NCBI GenBank assembly: GCA_024761205.1
Contig: JAMASS010000004.1
Coordinates: 1 to 64,000, forward strand
From: Limisphaerales bacterium
GTDB taxonomy: Bacteria > Verrucomicrobiota > Verrucomicrobiia > Limisphaerales > AAA164-E04
DNA length: 64,000 nt
Direction of reading: 5' to 3'
Below, piece by piece: positions 55,070 to 63,905 of this stretch (its first letter is position 1; every line of letters starts with the position of its first letter). The translations under genes were made by a program, and so were the position numbers. Below the pieces are notes generated by a model. The model made no database searches. It was not told where the DNA came from and saw nothing but the letters and a program-made list of their open reading frames with translations.

Positions 55070-56164
55070 TCACTGAATGAACATGGCATCTCCGTAGCTG
55101 AAGAATCGGTAGTTCTCCTTAATCGCTGCCGCGTAGGTTTGGTGGATCATTTCGATGCCGTTCATTTGCTTGGGCGAGGCGAAGGCGCTAACCAGCATGA
55201 GGAGGCTCGATTTGGGGAGATGGAAGTTCGTGATCAGTGCATCGACAATTTTGAATTCGTAGGGTGGATAAATGAAGATATTCGTTTTCCCGCGTTGTGG
55301 CTGAATGATTCCGTTGCTGGTTGTGGTGACGGTTTCCAAGACTCGAACCGTCGTCGTACCAACGGCGATAATCCGCCGTCCTTGCGCCTTGGCGGCCGCC
55401 AAAGATTTGGCTGCCTCGCGGGAGAGTTCGAAAGATTCTTTGTGCATTTGGTGCTCCGAAATGGGATTGGTCTTGACCGGGGTGAAGGTTCCTAATCCGA
55501 CATGGAGGATGACCTTGACGATTGAAATACCGCTTTGTTCGAGGTGTTGCAGAAGGCCTTCAGAGAAATGGAGGCCGGCGGTCGGTGCCGCCACGGAGCC
55601 CTGGTGGCGGGCATAGATCGTTTGATAGCGATTGATATCATCGAATGAACGATTTTTGGCTGGCTCAATGTAAGGGGGTAGAGGCACCTCACCAAAAGTG
55701 TCCAAGGCGTCGAGAATGTTTTCGATGCCGTTAAAACTCACGAGATAGTGACCTTCAGGGTTCTTCTCCTTTACTTCAAACTGTATTGGAGCGGCGGAAT
55801 TGTCAGGCCCAATGATCTGGACCGTTGTACCGGGCGAGACCCGCTTTCCTGGTTTGAGCATGACCCACCAGAGATTCTGCGCGACCGCTTCAAGGAGGAG
55901 AATCTCCACGGCGCCTTCACTTGAACACTTCTTTCCGCGGAGGCGTGCCGGGATCACTTTGGAGTCATTGACCACCAAAACATCGCTGGGCTTGAGGAGT
56001 GTTGCCAAATCGGCGAAGGATCGGTGTTCAATGGCTTTTTCAGCTCGATCAAGGATCAGCAGCCGTGACTCATCCCGCACGTCAGTAGGTTTCTGCGCGA
56101 TGAGGTGTTCCGGCAGCGCATAGTCAAATTGACTGAGGTCTAGTGTTTTGGTTGTTAAATTCAT
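55070..56164 (-). CDS. queA: S-adenosylmethionine:tRNA ribosyltransferase-isomerase
   Basis: The product of about 364 residues starts MNLTTKTLDLSQFDYALPEH followed by LIAQKP, the QueA opening. It contains DESRLLILDR, LVVNDSKVIPARLRGKK, ARHQGSVAAPTAGLHFSEGL, HVGLGTFTPVKT, and GTTTVRVLE, all conserved family blocks. It transfers the ribosyl part of SAM to 7-aminomethyl-7-deazaguanine in tRNA, the penultimate step of queuosine synthesis. The gene is intact, and with queE supports a functional queuosine pathway. Confidence 0.95.
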   Translation of the reverse strand: MNLTTKTLDLSQFDYALPEHLIAQKPTDVRDESRLLILDRAEKAIEHRSFADLATLLKPSDVLVVNDSKVIPARLRGKKCSSEGAVEILLLEAVAQNLWWVMLKPGKRVSPGTTVQIIGPDNSAAPIQFEVKEKNPEGHYLVSFNGIENILDALDTFGEVPLPPYIEPAKNRSFDDINRYQTIYARHQGSVAAPTAGLHFSEGLLQHLEQSGISIVKVILHVGLGTFTPVKTNPISEHQMHKESFELSREAAKSLAAAKAQGRRIIAVGTTTVRVLETVTTTSNGIIQPQRGKTNIFIYPPYEFKIVDALITNFHLPKSSLLMLVSAFASPKQMNGIEMIHQTYAAAIKENYRFFSYGDAMFIQ

Positions 56165-56500
56165 GGGTAACAGAGAGAGGTTTGTGCGGATTGAGCGCGG
56201 ATTCAATCTATTACCTGATAGCCGCTATTTGATGTTTTGGCGGTTGTTTCCGGGTCGAAACACTTTGGGCAAGGGTTCATCCGAGTTTTCTGGGGGGTGA
56301 TTGCTGTGAGGAGAGTGCGGAAAAACGGTGATGGATCAGCGCACTCCAAGCCTGGCGACATTTCGTTACGTCCGTGGTAGAGCAATCGCATCGTAGATTG
56401 CAGCGATTCTTCTCCGTTTTGGGTTTTCCAGATAGGTGCATTCCACTCGGCGAACGCCAGACTTCAAACTCCTTTTAAAATCGATTTCAAATTTTAAAGG

Positions 56501-56529
56501 TTGACCATAGTGGGGCATGAGACTATAAA
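56501..56529 (+). promoter_or_regulatory. Sigma70-type promoter of the mraZ/dcw cluster
   Basis: A -35 box TTGACC (56501-56506) and a -10 box TATAAA (56524-56529) are separated by exactly 17 bases, close to consensus, about 70 bases before the mraZ start. The 56207-56500 stretch upstream, between the divergent queA and this promoter, holds no gene that I can see. Confidence 0.75.
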
Positions 56530-56554
56530 GTGTAGCAAAGTGTTTTATTATGGG
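56527..56554 (+). promoter_or_regulatory. Probable MraZ operator, 10-bp-periodic repeats
   Basis: AAAGTGT occurs at 56527-56533 and again at 56537-56543, followed by a weaker ATTATGG at 56547-56553: three units at a 10-base period with 3-base spacers. A GTGGG at 56510 is in phase two periods upstream. Tandem AAAGTG(T/G) boxes with 3-base spacers are the known MraZ sites of Mollicutes, and E. coli MraZ uses 10-base-spaced TGGG repeats. The first unit overlaps the -10 box, so binding would block transcription of mraZ and the cluster. Confidence 0.6.
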
Positions 56555-56598
56555 ATCAAAAGTGAGGTGAATTGTGAGAATAAAACAAACCGCCTATT

Positions 56599-57063
56599 AT
56601 GGCTGAAATTGTTGAAAATGCGCCGCTTTTCTTCAATTCCGAATACACATTCGGCATTGACGCCAAGCGGCGTCTGCAGATTCCGGCTAAGTGGAAAAAG
56701 GTGCCGGGGGCGTCAGCATTTACCTTGTTGGTCTGGCGGAAGGAATCGGGCCACGGGGCTTGTCTCCTCGCCTTGCCCCCTTCTGCGATGATGGATTTGA
56801 TGCAGAAATTGAAGGGAATGCCCTTCGCAGATCCGAAAGCAGAGGCTTTGAGACGGTCTTTGGGCGCTCGGTCGGACCAAGTGGTGTTGGACAGTGCCAG
56901 CCGAATTTGCCTGCCGGATAAGCTGGCCGCAGAGGCGGGATTGAATAAGAAAGCTCTTTTGATCGGGATGTTTGATCGTTTTCAGATTTGGGATCCGGAG
57001 CGCTATGCCGCTGCAAGTGCTTTTGATGAAAAGATTTATGATGACGCGATTCAGCTTCTCTAG
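56599..57063 (+). CDS. mraZ: Transcriptional regulator MraZ
   Basis: The 154-residue protein carries two SpoVT/AbrB-like units: FFNSEYTFGIDAKRRLQIPA with KWKK, and SDQVVLDSASRICLPDKLAA followed by EAGLNKKALLIGMFDRFQIW. MraZ forms a ring that binds repeated boxes upstream of the division and cell-wall cluster and represses it. This copy starts the cluster and lies just downstream of the promoter and repeats described at 56501-56554, consistent with auto-control. MraZ usually has about 140-150 residues, so the length is normal. Confidence 0.95.
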   Translation: MAEIVENAPLFFNSEYTFGIDAKRRLQIPAKWKKVPGASAFTLLVWRKESGHGACLLALPPSAMMDLMQKLKGMPFADPKAEALRRSLGARSDQVVLDSASRICLPDKLAAEAGLNKKALLIGMFDRFQIWDPERYAAASAFDEKIYDDAIQLL

Positions 57064-57068
57064 AGGCT

Positions 57069-57500
57069 ATGAGTTTTATTCGATTATTGGCAGTTGGGAA
57101 GGGCATCGACGCCAAAGGGGTAGGTGAGAACCCGTTCAAGCCGGTGGATCGTGGGCTCATGGCTGATCTGGGATCGGAGTCGTGGGAGAGCCCGGAGTTC
57201 TCGCAGGGAGAGGCGTTGAAGCCGACAGACCCGGTATCGGACCAGAGATCAGGCTGGGGGTTACGGTGGACCAGATCATGGCTGCGGAAACGGATTGTTG
57301 AGGGAGCTTGTCGGAATCCCTTGTCACTTGAAGGTTTCGAAGTGAAACGAAATGATCTGTGGGAGTCCGATTGGGAGGTGCGGGTGGCGGAATCTAAGTG
57401 TCTTGAGTTCGAGCCGGGGTCAGTTCAGGTCAGTCGTCGATCATCTTTTGGAGGTTGGCTGTGGGGTTGCTTCCGCTTTTGGAGTCGGAAACGTCAATAG
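57069..57500 (+). CDS. Conserved-position protein of unknown function in the dcw cluster
   Basis: This 143-residue ORF begins MSFIRLLAVGKGIDAKGVGE, is polar and rich in Arg, Trp and Ser, and ends with an amphipathic stretch (FGGWLWGCFRFWSRKRQ). No family is recognised and there is no transmembrane helix. It starts 5 bases after mraZ and ends 21 bases before rsmH, so it is transcribed with them. The intact frame and tight spacing support a real gene. Some verrucomicrobial clusters carry an extra ORF here, but I cannot confirm homology. Confidence 0.6.
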   Translation: MSFIRLLAVGKGIDAKGVGENPFKPVDRGLMADLGSESWESPEFSQGEALKPTDPVSDQRSGWGLRWTRSWLRKRIVEGACRNPLSLEGFEVKRNDLWESDWEVRVAESKCLEFEPGSVQVSRRSSFGGWLWGCFRFWSRKRQ

Positions 57501-57521
57501 CTAGTTTGGATTTTATGAAGA

Positions 57522-58448
57522 GTGCCAGCGTTCGATCACACAACGGTATTACTGTCCGAAGTAGTCACTCGACTAGCACCCGTTCCGATGGGGCGGTATC
57601 TGGATGGAACGGTCGGTGGGGCTGGACATGCGGCTGCCATTTTGGCGGCGAGTGCGCCGAGTGGCCGCTTGTTCGGGTGCGATCAAGATGGCGAAGCCGT
57701 CCGGGCAGCTCGGTCTAGGCTGGCGGAGTATTCCGGTCGATTCGAGGTCCGGCAACTTAATTTTGCCGAGTTGGGCGACTGGTTGGATTCGGGATCGATT
57801 GATGGTGCCGTCTTGGATCTAGGTGTCAGTTCGCATCAGCTGGATGTGGCGGAGCGGGGATTTAGTCTGCGACTGGATGGCCCGCTAGACATGCGGATGG
57901 ATGAGCGGATGAGCCGAACAGCAGCGGATCTTGTGAATGAGCTGGAGGCTGACGAGTTGGCGAAGCTTTTCTTCGAATTCGGTGGGGAATCGAGGGCGCG
58001 AGGCTTGGCGCGCGCGCTCGTTGCGGAACGTCGGATGAGTCGATTTCAATCGACCCTTCAGCTGGCCGCGCTGGCTGAACGGGTTCTTCCCCGTCGGGGA
58101 AGAATTCATCCGGCGACGAGAATTTTTCAGGCGTTGAGAATCGCGGTGAATGATGAGTTGGGGCGTTTGGATGAGGGATTGCGGGTCATTTGGTCATTGC
58201 TGAAGCCCGGCGGGCGTCTGGCGGTGATCACGTTTCATTCGGCTGAAGCGAAGCATGTGAAGGAATTTGGGCATCGATTGGCGCTCAACTATAGCATCCG
58301 AGGGGACTCGGATATCCCGGAGTTCCGGGAGACGAAGCGAGCGGAAATGAAGTGGGTGGAACGGCGCGCCCTTCAGCCCCAGCGGGACGAGGTGTTACGA
58401 AACCCTCGTTCGCGGAGCGCCCAGCTGCGGGTGATGGAAAAGTTGTAA
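57522..58448 (+). CDS. rsmH: 16S rRNA m4C1402 methyltransferase
   Basis: The 308-residue product starts with GTG (MPAFDHTTVLLSEVVTRL) and carries YLDGTVGGAGHAAAIL (SAM motif), GAVLDLGVSSHQLDVAERGF (family signature), RIHPATRIFQALRIAVNDEL and PGGRLAVITFHSAEAKHVKE. RsmH (MraW) methylates C1402 of 16S rRNA at N4. Placement after mraZ and before ftsL is classical. An ATG at 57514 is out of frame, so the GTG is the likely start. Confidence 0.94.
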   Translation: MPAFDHTTVLLSEVVTRLAPVPMGRYLDGTVGGAGHAAAILAASAPSGRLFGCDQDGEAVRAARSRLAEYSGRFEVRQLNFAELGDWLDSGSIDGAVLDLGVSSHQLDVAERGFSLRLDGPLDMRMDERMSRTAADLVNELEADELAKLFFEFGGESRARGLARALVAERRMSRFQSTLQLAALAERVLPRRGRIHPATRIFQALRIAVNDELGRLDEGLRVIWSLLKPGGRLAVITFHSAEAKHVKEFGHRLALNYSIRGDSDIPEFRETKRAEMKWVERRALQPQRDEVLRNPRSRSAQLRVMEKL

Positions 58449-58497
58449 ATCAGAGCTCTCTTGATGCCTTTAGAGGGCGTGAAAAGTTGTTTGAGTT

Positions 58498-58878
58498 ATG
58501 TGGCGTCGTGAAAAGAGTCGTGATGAAGTGATCGGAGCCGGGTGGTTTATTAAAGCTGCCGTTGTTTGCTTTTTTGTTGGTGGGAGTTGTGCGGGCTACT
58601 TGTGGCAAAAGAACCAGGTTCACGAGTTGGGCCAGAAGATTCGCGGGTTAGAGCGCGAACTGGATCAACTCGAGCAGGGTAATGATGTGCTGCGGCAGCG
58701 TTACGCGGTGTTGGAATCGCAGCCGGAGCTCAATCGTCGGGTGCGGGAATTTGGGTTGGATCTACGTCCGCCAGCGCCGGAACAGATTTTTAGGCTGCGA
58801 GAGGCCGGAGACGGGCGGCAAGTGTCTTTCTCTCGTTCGCACAGCCTTTCAACGGATCGCGATGGCGACCGGAACTAG
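58498..58878 (+). CDS. ftsL: FtsL-like cell division protein
   Basis: This 126-residue protein has a short cytoplasmic N-terminus, one transmembrane segment (AAVVCFFVGGSCAGYLW, about residues 21-37) and a leucine/glutamine heptad coiled coil (VHELGQKIRGLERELDQLEQ, GNDVLRQRYAVLESQPEL). This is the FtsL architecture. Sequence is poorly conserved in this family, so the call relies on topology, length and position between rsmH and ftsI. It would join FtsB and FtsQ in activating FtsWI. Confidence 0.8.
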   Translation: MWRREKSRDEVIGAGWFIKAAVVCFFVGGSCAGYLWQKNQVHELGQKIRGLERELDQLEQGNDVLRQRYAVLESQPELNRRVREFGLDLRPPAPEQIFRLREAGDGRQVSFSRSHSLSTDRDGDRN

Positions 58879-58937
58879 ACAGGTGAGATTGTAAGGCTAC
58901 CGTTGTGAGTTTGTTGTGCAGGTAAGTTGGTAGAATA

Positions 58938-60827
58938 ATGGTATTTCGCGTTCAGTTGCGTCGACTTATTGCATTCGGCATTCTTTTGCTGATGGGGTTT
59001 TCCTTGCTCTTGGGGCGGCTGGTGTTCATCCAAATCTTTCGGCATGATGAGCTGCGCGCCAAAGCGTCAAAACACACTCAACGGACCTATGTCAAACAGA
59101 CCAAGCGAGGCGATATCTATGATCGTAATGGTGCTCTGCTCGCCAGCACCCAGCGCCTCAGGATACTTTGTGCGGATCCGAGTCGTATTGGCAGACACTA
59201 TCGTTCTCTAGGCGCCTTGCTCGCTGAGCATCTAAAGGTTGATCCGAAATCTCTGATCGACCGATTGCGTCCTCGGGGATTTACCAATTCGGTCGGCGAG
59301 GTGGTCATTGACCCGCACGTGCGATTGCGGGTCAAGGTCACGGAGGCGGAGTGGCAGTCGATCCAGTCCTTGATGAAAGAGGTGACATTGGCCGAGGAGG
59401 CGTTGTTGCCGGAGGATGAAAAGGAGTTTTTGGAGGGGCTGCGGCGTTGGGCGATCTTTACCGAACCGGTTGAAAGTCATCGGCGCTACTATCTGAACGG
59501 AGAGTTGGCGGCGCATGTTCTGGGATTTGTTCAGACGCAGGAGCGACTTGTTCGGAATCAATCCGTCTTCTTCGTCAGTGGGAAGGCCGGTGTGGAAGCC
59601 ACCTTTGATCACCACTTGCAGGGTGTCCTGGGTTGGAGAACGACGGCGACTGATAGTCGCCGCCGCGAATTGGTGGCCTTTCGAGGTATGGACGTCGATG
59701 CCCGCGCCGGCTTCAACGTTCATTTGACGATTGATGCCGGGGTGCAAATGATCGTGGAGGATGAACTCAAAAAGGGTGTTGCGGCGTTTGATCCTTTGAC
59801 GGCGACTGTGATCGTGGCTCGGCCTCATACGGGTGAGATTCTGGCGCTTGCGAACTATCCAACCTTTGATCCTAATCACTCGGGTGACTACCCGGTTCGA
59901 AATCGACGCAATCGTGCGATTAGCGATCAGTTTGAACCGGGGTCAACGTTTAAGATCGTTTCCGTGTCGGCAGCATTGAATGAGAAGGTGGTTAATCTTG
60001 GGAGTTGTTTCGATTGTGAGAATGGCCACATCTATTTCATGGGCTGGTCGCTTCATGATGCTCATCGCTACGATATTCTGACGGTTAAGGAGATCATAAT
60101 GAAGTCCTCGAATATCGGGACGTTCAAGATCGCCCAGCAACTTGGCAAGGAGCGGCTTTACGATTATCTGTTGCGTTTTGGGATTGGTTCGGTGACCGGG
60201 ATTAGTCTGCCGGCTGAGCGGCAGGGGAAACTTCGGCTTTTGGAGGATTGGTCGGGTTTGTCTATTTCTCGAGTGCCCATTGGCTACGAAATCGCGGTGA
60301 CACCGCTGCAGATTACCATGGCGATGTGCACCATAGCAAACGGTGGCTGGTTAATGAGTCCAATGATCGTTCGCCATCTCTCGGATGATCGAGGGAATGT
60401 CGTGATGACTTATCATCCGGAGAAAATCAGGCGAGTGGTTTCAGAGCAGACAACGCGTCAAATGACAGAAGCTCTTGAGATGGTAGTGATGAAGGGCGGC
60501 ACGGCGCCCAAGGCCAAGCTGGATCATTATACCGTAGCGGGTAAGACGGGAACCGCCCGGAAGTACATTCCGAACGTCGGTTACGCGCGTCGAAAGTGCT
60601 ATGCCTCGTTCATTGGTTTTCTGCCGGTCGAGCGCCCTGAGATCGTGATTTCGGTCATCTTCAATGAGCCAAAAGGCAGCATTTCTGGTGGGGTGATATC
60701 AGGACCCGTGTTTAAAGCGATTGCGACGCGACTGGCTAACTATCTGAATATCCCGCCCTCGAATGAACTGAAATATCAGACGGAGATTCAAGATGATCTT
60801 GTGACGGAAGCCCATGCTCGGCGGTAG
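58938..60827 (+). CDS. ftsI: Peptidoglycan transpeptidase, penicillin-binding protein 3 type
   Basis: The 629-residue class B PBP has one N-terminal transmembrane helix (LIAFGILLLMGFSLLLGRLV), a dimerisation/pedestal region with RGDIYDRNGALLAST, and the transpeptidase domain with all three active-site motifs: S-x-x-K in EPGSTFKIVSV, SSN in IMKSSNIGTFK, and KTG in VAGKTGTARK. It cross-links septal peptidoglycan as the partner of FtsW. No PASTA domain is visible. It is followed by murE after 44 bases. Confidence 0.94.
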   Translation: MVFRVQLRRLIAFGILLLMGFSLLLGRLVFIQIFRHDELRAKASKHTQRTYVKQTKRGDIYDRNGALLASTQRLRILCADPSRIGRHYRSLGALLAEHLKVDPKSLIDRLRPRGFTNSVGEVVIDPHVRLRVKVTEAEWQSIQSLMKEVTLAEEALLPEDEKEFLEGLRRWAIFTEPVESHRRYYLNGELAAHVLGFVQTQERLVRNQSVFFVSGKAGVEATFDHHLQGVLGWRTTATDSRRRELVAFRGMDVDARAGFNVHLTIDAGVQMIVEDELKKGVAAFDPLTATVIVARPHTGEILALANYPTFDPNHSGDYPVRNRRNRAISDQFEPGSTFKIVSVSAALNEKVVNLGSCFDCENGHIYFMGWSLHDAHRYDILTVKEIIMKSSNIGTFKIAQQLGKERLYDYLLRFGIGSVTGISLPAERQGKLRLLEDWSGLSISRVPIGYEIAVTPLQITMAMCTIANGGWLMSPMIVRHLSDDRGNVVMTYHPEKIRRVVSEQTTRQMTEALEMVVMKGGTAPKAKLDHYTVAGKTGTARKYIPNVGYARRKCYASFIGFLPVERPEIVISVIFNEPKGSISGGVISGPVFKAIATRLANYLNIPPSNELKYQTEIQDDLVTEAHARR

Positions 60828-60871
60828 GTTGAGACATGCAGGTAATTTTTTGATGATGGCTATAGTTTGAG

Positions 60872-62380
60872 GTGAGAAACGTGACTCAACCGCTCTCTAG
60901 TTTACTGACAGGCTTGGCAGGTTTCGATCTGGTCGGGTCCGAGGCCGTGTCTGTGACGGGCATCACGTGTGATTCTCGAAAAGTTGTCCCGGGTATGGTA
61001 TTCGTGGCGGTCGCCGGTAGGCGGGAGGATGGGCAGTTGTATGTGGGCGAGGCGCTGGATCGGGGAGCGCGAGTGATTGTGAGCCAAGCGGGTGATCTCC
61101 CGGTCGGGAATCGCACCCTAGTGCGAGTGGCTGATCCGAGATTGGCGGTCTCTCGGTTGGCAGCAGCGTGGTATGGTTATCCCAGCCGCTCGCTAGGGAT
61201 CACCGGAATCACGGGGACGAACGGCAAAACGAGCGTCTCATTCCTGCTTCGACACATCGTCCGGCATCAAAGCGGTCCCTGCGGACTGATCGGCACAGTT
61301 CGGTATGAGATCGGTGATCGACACATTCCGGCTAGTCGGACGACACCGGATGCCGTTGAGTTGCAGAAGCTCTTGCGAAACATGTGCGACGAGGGCTGCA
61401 AGAAAGTGATCATGGAGGTAAGTTCTCATGCCTTGGACCAAGACCGGGTGGCCGATGTCTCTTTTGAATTAGCGGCCTTTACCAACCTCACCCGTGATCA
61501 TCTGGACTACCACGGGAACATGGAGGCCTACTATCTGGCCAAGCGGCGCCTTTTCGAATCGTTGGCTCAGTTTGAAGGCCGAAGGGCGATCGTGCTCAAT
61601 CTCGATGATGGTTACGGTCGGCGGTTGAAGAGGGAGATGGATGACGTCCGGACGGTAAGTTTTGGCATTGAGACCAATGGCACCGTTGATGTTTCTGCGG
61701 AAGGGATCGAGTGTTTGCCGGATGGTACACAGTTTGAATTGGTGTCTCACGGGACCCGTCAGAAGGTTCGCCTGCCTTTGATTGGAGAATATAATGTGCA
61801 GAACTGTCTGGCGACAGTGGCATTGGCGACCGAGATGGGATATTCGCTATCCGATATCGCGGAAGCTCTCGAAACGGTGCCGGGTATTCCCGGACGGCTG
61901 GAGAAAGTGGAGTCCGGTCAGCCGTTCTCGGTTTTCATCGACTACGCCCACACGGCCGATGCGCTCCAGCGAGTGATGGAGACCCTAAAGGCACTGTCAC
62001 CAAAAAGGCTACTGTTGCTCTTTGGTTGCGGCGGCGGGCGAGACCAGGGGAAACGTAGCGAAATGGGACGAGTGGCGGCGGAATGGGCGGACCAGTCGTG
62101 GATCACCAATGATAACCCAAGGTATGAAGACCCGCAGCAGATTGTCGAACAGATCGTTGCCGGTATGCGCGCGGCTGGCAATCAGACCTGGGAGGTCGAG
62201 TTGAATCGCCGGCGAGCGATTGAGGAAGTGATTGCCGCAGCGGCTTCCGGCGATGTGGTGTTGATCGCTGGAAAGGGGCATGAGACTTACCAGGAGATCG
62301 ACGGGGCGGTGATCCCTTTTGATGATCGTCTATATGTCGAGAAGAGTTTGGAAAACCTGGCTTCAATGCAGGGGAAGTGA
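60872..62380 (+). CDS. murE: UDP-MurNAc-tripeptide ligase
   Basis: The Mur ligase has ITGITGTNGKTSVSFLLRHI (ATP loop), TTPDAVELQKLL, VMEVSSHALDQDRV-like text (IMEVSSHALDQDRVADVSFE) and TNLTRDHLDYHGNMEAYYLA. The motif NDNPRYEDP indicates meso-diaminopimelate as the added residue, since DNPR is the Dap-type signature. The start is GTG at 60872 or, better placed behind GAGGTGAG, GTG at 60881. Length (about 500) is normal. It acts in the cytoplasm on UDP-MurNAc-dipeptide. Confidence 0.94.
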   Translation: MRNVTQPLSSLLTGLAGFDLVGSEAVSVTGITCDSRKVVPGMVFVAVAGRREDGQLYVGEALDRGARVIVSQAGDLPVGNRTLVRVADPRLAVSRLAAAWYGYPSRSLGITGITGTNGKTSVSFLLRHIVRHQSGPCGLIGTVRYEIGDRHIPASRTTPDAVELQKLLRNMCDEGCKKVIMEVSSHALDQDRVADVSFELAAFTNLTRDHLDYHGNMEAYYLAKRRLFESLAQFEGRRAIVLNLDDGYGRRLKREMDDVRTVSFGIETNGTVDVSAEGIECLPDGTQFELVSHGTRQKVRLPLIGEYNVQNCLATVALATEMGYSLSDIAEALETVPGIPGRLEKVESGQPFSVFIDYAHTADALQRVMETLKALSPKRLLLLFGCGGGRDQGKRSEMGRVAAEWADQSWITNDNPRYEDPQQIVEQIVAGMRAAGNQTWEVELNRRRAIEEVIAAAASGDVVLIAGKGHETYQEIDGAVIPFDDRLYVEKSLENLASMQGK

Positions 62381-62393
62381 GGTTGGCTTTGTG

Positions 62394-63893
62394 ATGAATC
62401 CGCGACATCTAGGTTTTATTGCGGAGGCAGCTCGAGGTGAGTTGCGGAATGCCAGTCCTAACGACTTGGTGACCGGACTCAGTACGGATTCGCGAACCAT
62501 CGGCCGAGGTGATCTTTTTGTGGCCTTGGTGGGAGATCGATTTGATGCCCACGAATTCATTACTGACGAGATTGGGGAGATCGCGAGTGCTTGTGTGGTG
62601 GAATCTGCCCGCCTCGGCGGTCGTTTGGCCGGATATCCTCAGATTATGGTGGATGATACTCGGGTCGCCTTGGGCCGGCTGGCAGCGAGCTATCGTCAGT
62701 CTTTCGATCTGCCGATCATCGCGGTGACCGGATCTAATGGCAAGACCTCTACCAAAAGATTCTTGAACGCAGTCTTGTCGCAGCGATTTGATGTTTGCGC
62801 CAGTCCCGCGAGTTTTAATAACGATGTCGGTGTTCCTCTCTCGTTGTTGCAAATGGGTGAGAGTACTCAGGTCGCTGTTTTTGAAGTGGGAACGAATCAT
62901 CCCGGTGAGATCAGACCATTGGTTGAGATGATTCAGCCTGGCTTTGGAGTGATTACCTCCATCGGGCGGAGTCATCTAGAGTTTTTTGGATCGGTTGAAG
63001 CGGTCGCGGAGGAGAAGGGAGCCTTGGGGGAGGTGCTGCCTCGTGACGGGGTCCTTTTCGTCAATGGTGACACGCCGTTTTTAGAAAAGCTTTTATCCCG
63101 GGTCGAAGCTCGGGTGGTGCGGGTTGGTTTTGAGGAATGGAATGATTGGCGGATTGGCGCTTGGGAAATGGGGCGGGAAGGAATGGAATTCTCGATCAAG
63201 GCGGAGGCCTTGGGTGGGTATCGGGAATTTCGCCTTCACGCTCTGGGTCGCCATCATCTGATCAATGCGACTTTGGCAATCGCAGTGGGGGCGGAGCTGG
63301 GGCTAACGCCAGATGAGTTGAAATCAGGAATCGCCAAGAGCGGTGCCGAGCGGATGCGCCTGGAGTGGGGAGGTTTTGGTGGCGTGATGTTGCTTGATGA
63401 CAGTTACAACGCGAACGCCGATTCCATGATCGCAGCATTGAAGACGCTTGAAGCCTTTCCGTGCAGTGGAGCTCGCTATGGTGTTCTTGGTGACATGGGG
63501 GAGCTAGGTGAATTCAGCACGGAAGCTCACGCCGAGGTGGGGCGAGTGGCGGCTGATTGTCAGGTGGATCATCTGATCAGTGTCGGTAAGTGGTCGGAGG
63601 TGACCCGCCGGGCAGCTGCGGATCAGGGAGCCGAATCAGCGGTCGCTTATGCGAACTGGGAAGCGGTGGGAGAGATGCTTTGCGATCAGCTTCGGAGCGG
63701 TGACGCGGTGCTGGTCAAGGCCTCTCGTGCGGCTCGATTGGATCGCTTGGTGGAATTTCTGAAGCAGGCATTGGGTTCTGAGGGTGAATCGGTCCGTGGT
63801 GGGCATCTGAGCTTTGACGCGGTTAACGCCTTGAATTCCGATGGGGCGATAAGTGCAGGGAGATCCGGCCGAATCCATAGGTCAAGAATTTAG
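62394..63893 (+). CDS. murF: UDP-MurNAc-pentapeptide synthetase
   Basis: The protein of about 499 residues starts MNPRHLGFIAEAARGELRNA and contains VTGSNGKTSTKRFLNAVLSQ (ATP loop), SFNNDVGVPLSLLQ, VFEVGTNHPGEIRPLVEMIQ and LLDDSYNANADSMIAALKTL, all MurF hallmarks. It adds D-Ala-D-Ala to UDP-MurNAc-tripeptide. The ATG at 62394 is preceded by an in-frame GTG (62391). The last ~40 residues are Gly/Ser-rich and unlike the family. The stop is 13 bases before murE's follower, mraY. Confidence 0.94.
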   Translation: MNPRHLGFIAEAARGELRNASPNDLVTGLSTDSRTIGRGDLFVALVGDRFDAHEFITDEIGEIASACVVESARLGGRLAGYPQIMVDDTRVALGRLAASYRQSFDLPIIAVTGSNGKTSTKRFLNAVLSQRFDVCASPASFNNDVGVPLSLLQMGESTQVAVFEVGTNHPGEIRPLVEMIQPGFGVITSIGRSHLEFFGSVEAVAEEKGALGEVLPRDGVLFVNGDTPFLEKLLSRVEARVVRVGFEEWNDWRIGAWEMGREGMEFSIKAEALGGYREFRLHALGRHHLINATLAIAVGAELGLTPDELKSGIAKSGAERMRLEWGGFGGVMLLDDSYNANADSMIAALKTLEAFPCSGARYGVLGDMGELGEFSTEAHAEVGRVAADCQVDHLISVGKWSEVTRRAAADQGAESAVAYANWEAVGEMLCDQLRSGDAVLVKASRAARLDRLVEFLKQALGSEGESVRGGHLSFDAVNALNSDGAISAGRSGRIHRSRI

Positions 63894-63905
63894 GACCACA
63901 AAGAA

